Of a DNA stretch of 64,000 nucleotides, positions 8,219 through 16,944 are shown one piece after another. Under the pieces are notes generated by a model that was not told the origin of the DNA, did not search any database, and saw only the letters and a list, made by a program, of their open reading frames with translations. The first letter of the stretch is position 1, and each line of letters starts with the position of its first letter. The position numbers and the translations under genes are program-made. Where the stretch lies: NCBI GenBank assembly GCA_964604305.1, contig CAZRYM010000004.1, forward strand, positions 1 to 64,000. Direction: 5' to 3'. This DNA comes from JASUTC01 sp964604305. GTDB taxonomy: Bacteria > Thermotogota > Thermotogae > MWEM01.

Positions 8219-9349
8219 TTAATTTGAAAACTTCGAAATCCATTCTTTAAAGGCATACAATAATTGTGTATCAAGTAACAAGTAAAAGATTGTCCCAAGC
8301 AAAACAAAAAGAATATCCGGTCCCCAAGTCGCAAATATGGGGTTAATGTGCCAGGGACTCCAACGATCGGCTCTTCCCATAGCAGCCATCCACTGTGTTG
8401 AGCCCTGATAAAGTGCAATGAGCAGGAAAGTAAAGATGACACTCCAAGCTTTGCTTTTTATATTTAATGCAAGCGACAGAGGAACGCCCAATATGGCGAT
8501 AACAAGCGGACCCAAAGATTGTGCATAACGTGTATGGAGTTCGACTTCAAAGGAGAAGGTTTCCCGATTGTTTATTCCCCTTTTTTTATTTTCACGAATG
8601 ATGTACAACAGTTCGCTTGAGGTCATGTTGTATTGATTCTTATTGGTGAGTAGAAAATAGTAATTAATATCAGCGTTGATCATCTGCTTTTGTTCATCTG
8701 AAATAGGGCGTTGAATCATTTTTGAATCCTCTGTAGCAGTGTATATTTTCATTTCAGAGAGATCCCAAATGTCTCTATCATTATCATAAGTTATCTGTTC
8801 AGCATAATAAATATCCATTATGTTTTTTTTCGAGTTGATATCGTAAAGAAAAACACCGTTTAACTCTTTCCTGTTTGCATATACTCTTTTCATAAAAAGA
8901 TATCTATCATCACTGAGAAGTAGGAATTTATCAATTCCCGAAGAAAGATAAATTTCTGCCTGTCTGTTTCGATAAAGCTGTGGTACAACAGATTCTTTTA
9001 AGAAGAAAGTAAAAATAGATAAGATTATTCCCAGTATCAAAAAAGGAGTAACGATTCGTTTTAATTTGATGCCATGTACTTGAAGGGCAATAATCTCGTT
9101 ATTTGACTCTAATTTTGATAGCAACCAAAAGATTGATAAGAGAACCCCCACCGGAATGGCTTGGGGAATATATCTTGGGATTTGTTGCAAAATAAATGGA
9201 AACATTCTCCAAAATGACATGTCGTTTCTAACAATTTCTGATGACACTTCTATTAGGATAAATACGTTGGCATATAATAAAAATCCCCCAAAACCAAGAA
9301 TAAATGGCAATACCGAGGATTTGATAATGTATCTCTTCAAGATACTCAA
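8219..9349 (-). CDS. LptF/LptG-family permease (second of a pair)
   Basis: YjgP/YjgQ-type transmembrane protein. In Proteobacteria LptF and LptG form the inner-membrane core that extracts lipopolysaccharide with the ATPase LptB. The topology is typical: N-terminal membrane helices (about 8-110), a soluble periplasmic middle region, and C-terminal helices (about 265-370). The conserved segment PQAIPVGVLLSIFWLLSKLESNNEI matches the equivalent of its partner gene. The first ATG of the frame is at 9379, but a TTG at 9349 has GGAGG seven bases upstream and starts at the family N-terminus, so I prefer it. I cannot say which member is F and which is G. Confidence 0.88.
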   Translation of the reverse strand: MSILKRYIIKSSVLPFILGFGGFLLYANVFILIEVSSEIVRNDMSFWRMFPFILQQIPRYIPQAIPVGVLLSIFWLLSKLESNNEIIALQVHGIKLKRIVTPFLILGIILSIFTFFLKESVVPQLYRNRQAEIYLSSGIDKFLLLSDDRYLFMKRVYANRKELNGVFLYDINSKKNIMDIYYAEQITYDNDRDIWDLSEMKIYTATEDSKMIQRPISDEQKQMINADINYYFLLTNKNQYNMTSSELLYIIRENKKRGINNRETFSFEVELHTRYAQSLGPLVIAILGVPLSLALNIKSKAWSVIFTFLLIALYQGSTQWMAAMGRADRWSPWHINPIFATWGPDILFVLLGTIFYLLLDTQLLYAFKEWISKFSN

Positions 9350-9365
9350 ATCTTTTCCTCCGTTC

Positions 9366-10550
9366 TCATTTTCTAACAAACTGCTCTTTCATAAAATAAA
9401 TGATTTTTGTATCCAGTAAAATGAATAACAACAAACCTAAAAAAAGAAAGATTAGATCAGGTGTCCATACAGCCAAAGAGGGGTTTAACCTATACCTGGT
9501 GTTGGCATTGGAAGCGACGTTATGTAATGCGACACTTTGCATAAAAATTTCCCCTGCTTTAAAACTACCGATTAACAAAAAGCTGATAACAATACTCCAG
9601 GATTTGCTTTTAATGTTTGACACAAGACATATAGATGTGCCTAATAGCGCTATAATGAAGGGGCTTAAAGATTTAGCCAATCTGGAATTTAACTCTAGAA
9701 ATGCCCTGTCTTGCTTTTCAGGAATGTTTAACATCTTATACAATTCTGCAGATGTTGAATATTTGAATGGATTTTGTTGGTTATTATCTTGCTGACCATA
9801 GATATTGACTTCACTGAAAATACTCATTGCATCCTTCAAAGAATCGCTCAGTTCTTCAGATAATTCTTCAAATTCAGTTTCATCAAACTCTACATTCAGG
9901 GTTAAACCTCTATCATCATCCAAATTAACTACCTGACCGTCTATCATTCTCCAATTGTCATTATCAGTTCGTTTTTCCAATTCATCTGCAAAGATTGTCT
10001 TGACAGATGATTGTCCAATTTCATAAACAATCACATCATCCAGGGTATGGTTATTGATGGGTTGTTTGACGTAGAAATACTTATTACCTGTAATGGGTAG
10101 AAATTTATTTGAAATTGTTGAATATCCGATAGTTTCAGACATAAAATCGGTCAATTCCCTTTCTTTTTGAGTATTGAACATGGGTATAATGTAATCATTT
10201 AATAAAAAAGTAAAGAGACTCAACATCAATCCAAAGATTAAAAAAGGTATTACAACGGTTTTGAAGGAAATCCCATGTACTTGTAAAGCCATTAATTCGT
10301 TTTTTGTGGACATCTGAGACAGGATCCAAAAAATCGACAACAAAACACCCACCGGTATTGCCTCAGCTCCAAGTTCCGGTAAAAAGAAATATAGAAGCTG
10401 AAATAATCTCCAGGGTGGTATGCCATAATCGATGATATTTAATGAGAGAAAGTAAAGCAGATTTACACTGACAAATATTATAAATCCAAAAAAACCCAGA
10501 AAAAACGGGGATATTCCATTTCTCCAAACATATCTGTTAAGTGTTTTCAA
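9366..10550 (-). CDS. LptF/LptG-family permease (first of a pair)
   Basis: Paralogue of the next gene, with the same layout: N-terminal helices, a periplasmic jelly-roll region of about 200 residues rich in acidic residues, and C-terminal helices ending near YFMKEQ. The shared motif EAIPVGVLLSIFWILSQMSTKNE is diagnostic. An ATG lies at 10583, but a TTG at 10550 follows AGAAGGAG at ideal spacing and gives MKTLNRYVWRNG, parallel to the partner. The two genes are 16 bases apart with these starts and probably work as a heterodimer. No lptB or lptC is in the window, and if the host is a Thermotogote the exported lipid is unknown. Confidence 0.88.
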   Translation of the reverse strand: MKTLNRYVWRNGISPFFLGFFGFIIFVSVNLLYFLSLNIIDYGIPPWRLFQLLYFFLPELGAEAIPVGVLLSIFWILSQMSTKNELMALQVHGISFKTVVIPFLIFGLMLSLFTFLLNDYIIPMFNTQKERELTDFMSETIGYSTISNKFLPITGNKYFYVKQPINNHTLDDVIVYEIGQSSVKTIFADELEKRTDNDNWRMIDGQVVNLDDDRGLTLNVEFDETEFEELSEELSDSLKDAMSIFSEVNIYGQQDNNQQNPFKYSTSAELYKMLNIPEKQDRAFLELNSRLAKSLSPFIIALLGTSICLVSNIKSKSWSIVISFLLIGSFKAGEIFMQSVALHNVASNANTRYRLNPSLAVWTPDLIFLFLGLLLFILLDTKIIYFMKEQFVRK

Positions 10551-10638
10551 ATTACGGCTCCTTCTACAATGCTCAAGATACATTTTATCATATTTTCCTT
10601 TGATTTCCCCATTTTGTTACTTTTTATAGGTTTTAGTG

Positions 10639-10667
10639 TTGACATTATCTGTACTATCTGTTATAAT
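10639..10667 (+). promoter_or_regulatory. Consensus promoter of the hydrolase gene
   Basis: TTGACA (10639-10644) and TATAAT (10662-10667) with a 17-base spacer, a full consensus sigma-70/A promoter. It is followed by GGGAGG and the ATG at 10691, giving a very short leader. Confidence 0.85.
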
Positions 10668-10690
10668 ACACTAATAGGGAGGATGATAAG

Positions 10691-11998
10691 ATGAAAATGG
10701 TTATAGTAATTGTTTTGGCATTATTAGTGACTGCTTCATTTGGTTTTTCTCAGGACAACGATAAAGAGGTTTTTGAAGATTATCTGACATCTTTTTTGAA
10801 TGGGGATTATGATAGGGCAGTTGAAATGCAGACTGAACAGATGACAAAAGTCTTTAGTATTCAATCAATGAAACAATCTTCAGATGTTATTGTCAAGCAA
10901 TATGGCAAACCTGAGTCTGAATACAGTACAGAACTGATTGAACAGGATGGTTTTAAAGTTTATATCAGACTGATGAAAACGACGAAGGGCTATATCAAAT
11001 TTACGGTTACGGTGGATGAAAATTCAAAAATATCAGGTTTTTTCGCTGCACCGGTACAGGATCCTAGGAAAAGCATACCGTATGTGAACAAAGATTCATT
11101 TACAGAACAAAAGGTGAAATTTGGAGTTAAAGAATGGAAATTGGATGGAGTATTGACAATCCCCAATAATAAGGATACTTACCCTTTAATGATAATCGTT
11201 GGAGGATCAGGTCCCACTGATATGAACGGTACTGTTGGACCTAATACTCCATATAAAGATATTGCCGAAGGATTGGCAACTTCGGGAATAGGTGTTTTAA
11301 GATATAATAAGCGTGCTGCGCAATACAGTTCCAAGATTAGTTCAGCCATAGAGGAAATCGAGAATATTTTGGATTTTGAATATGTGAATGATCTTTTAGA
11401 AGCCATTGATTACGCCTCAAATATTGAAGGAGTTAATCAAATTCTTCTTGCAGGACACAGTTTGGGAGGAACTATCGTTCCGAAGATTGCATCGAATTCC
11501 AAGAAAATTGACGGAATTGTCTTATTAGCTCCCGGTGTCAGAAGATTTGCCCAGATTAGTCTGGATCAAAATAGATATGCAAAAGATTACTTTGGTATAA
11601 CAGATGAACAAATGAAACAAGTGGAACAATTATTCACGATGATTTTAAATCATGAATTACCTGAAAATATGTCTATACAAGAAGGATTGACGGTAGGTTA
11701 TTATTATGAAATGGATCAGTATAGGCCCCTTGATGATTTGACATCCTACAAAAAGCCGACTTTAGTTATACAAGGTGTAGAGGATTTTCAAGCGACCATG
11801 AAAGGGGATTTTTTACCTTTGAAAGAAAAATACGGTGAAAGGAAAAACTTTTCTTTTATTGCGTTGAACGGTATCAATCATTTATTTATGAAAAGTGAGG
11901 AAGGTGTATTTCATTGGACGGATGAATACAACAAACCTGGCTTTGTAGACAAAAGGGTGATTGATGCAATAGTTGAGTGGATAGGAATTCACTTTTAG
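10691..11998 (+). CDS. Secreted alpha/beta hydrolase with DUF3887-like N-domain
   Basis: Starts with a signal peptide (about 1-20, ending near FGFSQ). A small alpha+beta domain (about 22-118) looks like DUF3887, which is often fused to exported hydrolases. The hydrolase domain has an oxyanion-type GGSGPTD loop, the nucleophile Ser257 in GHSLGG, an acid in the QGVEDF region and the catalytic His in NGINHLF near the end. It is likely an esterase or peptidase-like enzyme acting outside the inner membrane; its substrate cannot be inferred. It is monocistronic by its own strong promoter and is followed by the separate promoter region of the phosphorylase gene. Confidence 0.85.
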   Translation: MKMVIVIVLALLVTASFGFSQDNDKEVFEDYLTSFLNGDYDRAVEMQTEQMTKVFSIQSMKQSSDVIVKQYGKPESEYSTELIEQDGFKVYIRLMKTTKGYIKFTVTVDENSKISGFFAAPVQDPRKSIPYVNKDSFTEQKVKFGVKEWKLDGVLTIPNNKDTYPLMIIVGGSGPTDMNGTVGPNTPYKDIAEGLATSGIGVLRYNKRAAQYSSKISSAIEEIENILDFEYVNDLLEAIDYASNIEGVNQILLAGHSLGGTIVPKIASNSKKIDGIVLLAPGVRRFAQISLDQNRYAKDYFGITDEQMKQVEQLFTMILNHELPENMSIQEGLTVGYYYEMDQYRPLDDLTSYKKPTLVIQGVEDFQATMKGDFLPLKEKYGERKNFSFIALNGINHLFMKSEEGVFHWTDEYNKPGFVDKRVIDAIVEWIGIHF

Positions 11999-12009
11999 TA
12001 CCTGTTCTC

Positions 12010-12039
12010 CCAATGAGTTTTCTGTTATAATCTCATTGG
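12010..12039 (+). promoter_or_regulatory. Extended -10 promoter inside an operator-like inverted repeat
   Basis: CCAATGAG (12010-12017) and CTCATTGG (12032-12039) form a perfect 8-bp inverted repeat with a 14-base centre. The centre ends in TGTTATAAT, a perfect extended -10 (TATAAT at 12026-12031). No good -35 is present, as is common with extended -10 promoters. A protein bound to the repeat would cover the promoter of the phosphorylase operon. Not a terminator: there is no T-run after the second arm. Confidence 0.65.
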
Positions 12040-12048
12040 TGATAAAAA

Positions 12049-13758
12049 ATGACAAATGGCAAATCAATTTATAACAGTTTAAAAAAATGCTATCCTGAGA
12101 ATGTTGAATATTTATATCATGAGATTGAGCAAAAAATTGTCCGTTTCAATGTAAGTCAGATTGAAGAACAAACTCACGTATTAGAAGAAATCAACGCAAT
12201 TCTAATCACTTACGCAGATACACTCAGAGGGGACGATTCCCCTCTGAGTGTTTTGAGGTCCTTTCTTTTGGAATATGTGCAGACATCGTTCAATACAGTC
12301 CATCTTTTACCGTTTTTCCCCTATTCATCTGATGATGGATTTTCAGTGTTGGATTATGAATCTGTTAATCCCAATTACGGAAGTTGGGAAGATATTCAAA
12401 AGCTCTCAAGCGAATATAAGTTGATGTTTGATGCAGTCATCAATCACATATCCCAAAAAAGCTATTGGTTTCAGTCTTTTTTGAAGGAAGAAGAAGTCTT
12501 TAAAAATTACTTCATCTGTGTCAACGAGGATGAAGATCTTTCTAAAGTAACCAGACCTAGAGCAACACCATTACTGACTGTGTTTGATACCCCTTCTGGC
12601 AAAAAACGAGTTTGGACGACCTTTTCTACTGATCAAATTGACTTGAATTATAAGAATCCGGATGTTTTACTCAAAATTATAGATATCCTTTTTTTGTACA
12701 TTAAAAAAGGTGCAACTTTAATCAGACTTGATGCTATCGGCTATCTGTGGAAAGCTCCAGGGACTTGTTGCATCCATCTTGACCAGACCCATGAAATTGT
12801 GAAATTGTTTAGAAGTTGTTTGGATGCCCTAAAGAAAAACGCTTTGCTGATTACCGAAACAAACGTTCCCCATGATGAAAATATCAGTTATTTTGGAAGC
12901 GGGAAAGACGAGGCACACATGGTTTACAATTTCCCCCTCCCTCCTCTTGTATTACATGCATATCTTCAAAAGTCTTCAAGAGATTTAAACAGTTGGGTTG
13001 AAAATTTGTGTTATCCTGGGACGAGTGCAACGTATTTTAACTTTTTGGCTTCTCATGACGGGATTGGCTTGATGCCTTTAAATGGACTGGTGAAAGACAG
13101 CTTTATAAATGCTTTAGTCAAAAGATGCGAGGAAAATGGGGGCAGGATCTCATACAAACGCAATGAGGATGGAACACAGACTCCTTATGAGATGAACATT
13201 ACATATTTTGATGCAATAAGTGAAAGGAAAAATTCTCCAGATGATAATATCAGAAAATTCTTGGGAGCTTATTCAATTGCCTTTGCCTTGAAAGGCATCC
13301 CGGGGGTCTATATACACAGTTTGCTGGGATCGGTTAATTGGCAGGAGGGGGTAATGATCAATGGTCATAACAGGGCAATTAACAGAGAGAGAATCGATTT
13401 AGAAAATCTCATTGCTCAGCTCCAAGACAAAGATTCCAGAAGAAATAATATCTTTTTTGGTATGAAAAAGATGCTTGATGTGAGAGCGTCTCAGAAGGCG
13501 TTTTCGTTAAAGGCTGATCAAAAGGTTATTCATGGGGATAATAGACTCTTTATCATCCAAAGGTCATATGACGGCGATTGTGTTATCGTGATTATAAACT
13601 TGACTGAAGAGCAGATGAGTGTTGATCTTCATGAAATGAATGGATATGATCTTTATCGTGATATTCTGACCAATGAAAAATATCATCGTTATACAAACCT
13701 TGAGGCCTATGGGTATCGTTGGCTTAAAAGAGAAAGGGGTGTTTCCGATGAAAAATGA
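12049..13758 (+). CDS. GH13 sugar phosphorylase (sucrose phosphorylase-like)
   Basis: Glycoside hydrolase family 13, of the phosphorylase subfamily that cleaves sucrose, sucrose 6'-phosphate or glucosylglycerate with phosphate to give glucose 1-phosphate. The barrel opens with VHLLPFFPYSSDDGFSV. The predicted nucleophile is Asp228 (IRLDAIGY), the acid/base Glu270 (LITETN) and the transition-state stabiliser Asp337 (ASHDGIG). There is no signal peptide, so it is cytoplasmic. The length of 569 aa is usual. The exact substrate cannot be assigned from sequence. The start ATG lies 9 bases after the operator-like repeat. The 3' end overlaps the next gene by 11 bases, coupling it to the membrane protein and the Hsp70-like ATPase. 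Confidence 0.88.
   Translation: MTNGKSIYNSLKKCYPENVEYLYHEIEQKIVRFNVSQIEEQTHVLEEINAILITYADTLRGDDSPLSVLRSFLLEYVQTSFNTVHLLPFFPYSSDDGFSVLDYESVNPNYGSWEDIQKLSSEYKLMFDAVINHISQKSYWFQSFLKEEEVFKNYFICVNEDEDLSKVTRPRATPLLTVFDTPSGKKRVWTTFSTDQIDLNYKNPDVLLKIIDILFLYIKKGATLIRLDAIGYLWKAPGTCCIHLDQTHEIVKLFRSCLDALKKNALLITETNVPHDENISYFGSGKDEAHMVYNFPLPPLVLHAYLQKSSRDLNSWVENLCYPGTSATYFNFLASHDGIGLMPLNGLVKDSFINALVKRCEENGGRISYKRNEDGTQTPYEMNITYFDAISERKNSPDDNIRKFLGAYSIAFALKGIPGVYIHSLLGSVNWQEGVMINGHNRAINRERIDLENLIAQLQDKDSRRNNIFFGMKKMLDVRASQKAFSLKADQKVIHGDNRLFIIQRSYDGDCVIVIINLTEEQMSVDLHEMNGYDLYRDILTNEKYHRYTNLEAYGYRWLKRERGVSDEK
12220..12251. repeat. 14-bp perfect hairpin inside the phosphorylase gene
   Basis: ACACTCAGAGGGGA (12220-12233) is the exact reverse complement of 12238-12251, with a CGAT loop. 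It sits at codons 58-68 (residues ADTLRGDDSPL). After the second arm the sequence is TTTGAGG, a T-run too short for an efficient terminator. Such a strong structure inside a reading frame is unlikely to be neutral. Confidence 0.85.
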
Positions 13759-14845
13759 GCAGAAGGATATTCAAGAGCTTATCAAAAAGTACGAGAGTTC
13801 GATTCTTTCTGATATTGATTTAACGAATACAAACCAAATCCAACCATCTCTTTTGGCGAATGCCCAAAAGGTTATCAATAACCAACTCATTCCAGAAACA
13901 ATTAACATACAGATGCCGCATTCTGACGAAGAAACAAAAGAACGAATGAGATATGTCACAGCTTTGGAGATCAATCAGAAAATTGATAGAATACCGGTAT
14001 TTTATATTCCACAAGGAAAAGTGGAATTTACTAGTTTTGAACGCCTATCAATTCCCGCTGTGATTGGAGCAGCTTTGTTTGGATTAATTTTCTATTATGC
14101 CTTTGGTTCCTTCTTTAAAGAACCGCTTTATTCCACTCTGATCGGTATGCCAATTGGGGCTGGTTTTTTTGTTTGGCTTTTTTCAAAGGTTATTAGACAC
14201 CCCTTGATGAGTAAAATGGTCAAATGGGTAAGCGTTGCCGGACTTGCTGTTATTACCATAGGGGCTGTTTTTTCCGGACTCAAGAAAACAATTGTATTCA
14301 AACCGAGAATCTCATTTTTGCAGTGGTTGTGGTTGACAATTTTAACTATATTAACTTTTTGGATTCTACATCTTTTTAAACCTAGAAAAGCAGATAATAG
14401 TGAGGAAATTGAACGTTGCTTGAAAGGGCAGCTGAAGATATTTCTTTTAGATGTTTACGAAATATGCACATTTTTGCTGAAGGAAAATACTGAAAAACCG
14501 TTAACAGAAACAGGTCCATTTAAAAATGAACCCCAAAAAAATATGTTCTTTGAAAATTCACAACACATTGCATCTTCTGTACAACAGATGACATACGCTG
14601 TAAATAATCAGGATAAAGAAGCTGCTTTGTTATCAGTCAACAGTTTTTTGAACAGTTTGAATTCTTTGGGAATTCATGAGAAGAATAATGAGAAAATGTT
14701 TAAATACACCAAAGAAGATTCAGATTACTATGACAGCTTTGGTATTATTCGAGATGGAGATATGGTTGAACAGCTATATAGTTCATGGGTAGATGATCAG
14801 GAAAGGTGTGTTTTTAAAGGGAAGGTAAAAAAGGTTAAAAAATGA
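13748..14845 (+). CDS. Four-TM membrane protein, partner of Hsp70-like ATPase
   Basis: Not recognised. A hydrophilic N-terminus (1-100) is followed by four predicted membrane helices (about 101-120, 128-147, 159-177, 190-209) and a cytoplasmic-looking tail of about 155 residues ending in a Lys-rich stretch. The last 40 residues (GIIRDGDMVEQLYSSW then VFKGKVKK) have a beta-strand pattern that faintly recalls the wing domain of GrpE nucleotide exchange factors; this is speculation. The ATG at 13748 follows a GGGGTG and overlaps the phosphorylase end. The stop overlaps the ATPase start by ATGA, so the three proteins should be made together. Confidence 0.85.
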   Translation: MKNEQKDIQELIKKYESSILSDIDLTNTNQIQPSLLANAQKVINNQLIPETINIQMPHSDEETKERMRYVTALEINQKIDRIPVFYIPQGKVEFTSFERLSIPAVIGAALFGLIFYYAFGSFFKEPLYSTLIGMPIGAGFFVWLFSKVIRHPLMSKMVKWVSVAGLAVITIGAVFSGLKKTIVFKPRISFLQWLWLTILTILTFWILHLFKPRKADNSEEIERCLKGQLKIFLLDVYEICTFLLKENTEKPLTETGPFKNEPQKNMFFENSQHIASSVQQMTYAVNNQDKEAALLSVNSFLNSLNSLGIHEKNNEKMFKYTKEDSDYYDSFGIIRDGDMVEQLYSSWVDDQERCVFKGKVKKVKK

Positions 14846-16863
14846 GAGAAGAAGAAAAAAAAACCAGACATATATTTGGACTTGATTTTGGAACATCAAA
14901 TACACATATGAGTATATCCACTGCGGCAGAAGCTTTTCCGATAGTTGATGATGTAAAGCTTGAATCAAACGCTTCAGTTCCTTCTGTGATACTTTATGAT
15001 GAAAGGACTTTTGAAGTTCTTGGGTTTGGGCAACCCGCACTGGAAGAATGGTATTCAATGAGCAGTTCACAGAGAAAGAAGTATACCCTTGGCACCGGTT
15101 TCAAACAACGCCTTGCATTCAACAAGCGAGCAGAAACAGAGACTGAATTGTTTATGGAAGCCTTATTTTCAAATCTCGAAAAACAAAAAATCTTTGAAGT
15201 TAAAAATTTTATGAACAATACTGAAATGGCATGTGGTGTTCCTTCAAAGACCATCGAAAGCCATACCCAAAAAATATCAACAATTCTATCAAAGTTAATA
15301 GGACGCACACCAGTACTGATAGAAGAACCTTTAGGTGCTCTTTTTTACCATTTACTTAGAAAGGATATTACCAAAGAAGATGGTCGTGGTGGTGTATTGG
15401 TCATTGATTTTGGTGGGGGAACATTGGATCTGGCCTATATTAAAAATTTTAAAATTCAAAAAGTCTGGGGCTCTCCTTTAATTGGGGGGATTCTATTTGA
15501 TGATCTCTTTTATAATCTATTTCTTGAGCAGAATCCCAAAGTTAAATCAACCATCGAAAAAGAAGGCTTAAGTGGATATCTACGAACTGTTTTATTTAAG
15601 AACTTAAAAGAAAAATATTCTGTTTTGAATGCTACTTCAGGAAATCCTCAATTTAGCGAGAATATTGTCTTTGGAAGTTCATTATACGGAACTTTGAAAA
15701 TACCAAATTTAGAATATCTGTTAGAGAAAATGAGGCATTATCAAATGAGTAAGGAATTGAAACACGATTTGATGGGATCCAATTATTTGGATAGGATAAG
15801 CGTTGATGAAAAAATAGATTTACCAAAGATTATTACTCAAGAAGTATTACGAGGTAAAAGAGAATATGAGATTAGAACTGATACTGTTTCTCTGGTAATT
15901 TTAACAGGCGGCAGCAGTCGATGGCAATTTTTTATAGATATCATTGAAAAGGAATTTCCATATACCAGAATTTTGGCATCATCTGATCCTGAAGCAACCA
16001 TTAGCAGGGGTCTTGGGCTTTGTTATTCTGCTAAACTTTACGAAAAAAAGGTGCGTTCTCAATTAAGTACAACCAAAGGAGAACTGATAAAAAGACTGGA
16101 AGATTCATACAAGAAATCCTTTAAAGCCTCTTTAGAACAATACACTCACACAGTTTATTCCATCTATTCACATGTCATTCAAACAGTTGTTTCACGGTTT
16201 ATAGAAAAAGGGGGTTCAATAGCCGAACTTGAAGGACACTTGCGAGAAGCCTTTTCGGAAAGACAATTTGAGTTAGAGCGGTTAAATGAAGGATTCTTAC
16301 AAAAGATTAATTACGAGATTGACGAAAAGACAAAAGAAGAATTAAGCAGATGGTTCAACCGTTCTTTAATCAATTATGAATTTCTTGATAAGACAAGTGT
16401 TGGAAGTGAAAAACTTATCAATGCAAATCGCGATTTGAGTATTTTGAATGATGTTGTGTACTCCAGAATAACAGTCATCTCATCGGTTATTGTCGGTATT
16501 TTTTCAGGGACATTACTGGGTGGAGGAGGTATAGCACTAATTACCGCCGGTCCGTTGGGATGGTTGGGAGGATTTATCGCGGGTGTTTTATTCGCAATTG
16601 CATCTGCTATGGGATTAAAAAAAACTACTACAGATGCAATGAAGAAAATTAAAATTCCCAAATGGGTTATGAAAACACTTTTTATATCAAAAAACAGAGT
16701 GATAAAAAATGCAAAGAAAAAGCTTGAAAAGGATTTAACGCATTCACAAAAAAAGATTTACGAAACCTTTTTAAAACTTCTCAGAGAGAGTGATGAAAAG
16801 CTGGAATTACTCATAGAAGAACAGATTCAGGAGATCAGCTATTCAAATATCTTGGATTTTTAA
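14842..16863 (+). CDS. Membrane-anchored Hsp70-like ATPase
   Basis: The N-terminal half (about 10-395) is an actin/Hsp70 ATPase fold: phosphate-1 FGLDFGTSNTH (12-22), EEPLGAL (161-167), phosphate-2 VIDFGGGTLDLA (187-198) and adenosine motif LTGGSSR (354-360). The usual DnaK beta-sandwich substrate domain is absent. Instead there is a charged helical, probably coiled-coil region (about 400-530), then a glycine-rich hydrophobic hairpin (about 545-590, with GTLLGGGG and GPLGWLGGFIAG) and a basic helical tail. The architecture suggests an ATPase tethered to or inserted into the membrane. It starts within the stop of the preceding membrane protein. Distinct from housekeeping DnaK; client and function unknown. 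Confidence 0.88.
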   Translation: MREEEKKTRHIFGLDFGTSNTHMSISTAAEAFPIVDDVKLESNASVPSVILYDERTFEVLGFGQPALEEWYSMSSSQRKKYTLGTGFKQRLAFNKRAETETELFMEALFSNLEKQKIFEVKNFMNNTEMACGVPSKTIESHTQKISTILSKLIGRTPVLIEEPLGALFYHLLRKDITKEDGRGGVLVIDFGGGTLDLAYIKNFKIQKVWGSPLIGGILFDDLFYNLFLEQNPKVKSTIEKEGLSGYLRTVLFKNLKEKYSVLNATSGNPQFSENIVFGSSLYGTLKIPNLEYLLEKMRHYQMSKELKHDLMGSNYLDRISVDEKIDLPKIITQEVLRGKREYEIRTDTVSLVILTGGSSRWQFFIDIIEKEFPYTRILASSDPEATISRGLGLCYSAKLYEKKVRSQLSTTKGELIKRLEDSYKKSFKASLEQYTHTVYSIYSHVIQTVVSRFIEKGGSIAELEGHLREAFSERQFELERLNEGFLQKINYEIDEKTKEELSRWFNRSLINYEFLDKTSVGSEKLINANRDLSILNDVVYSRITVISSVIVGIFSGTLLGGGGIALITAGPLGWLGGFIAGVLFAIASAMGLKKTTTDAMKKIKIPKWVMKTLFISKNRVIKNAKKKLEKDLTHSQKKIYETFLKLLRESDEKLELLIEEQIQEISYSNILDF

Positions 16864-16944
16864 ATCAGAAAAACAACAGATGCAATTTATAACGTCAAAA
16901 CATATGATAGAATTGTCATATCAATTATTTTGGAGGTAGACTCT

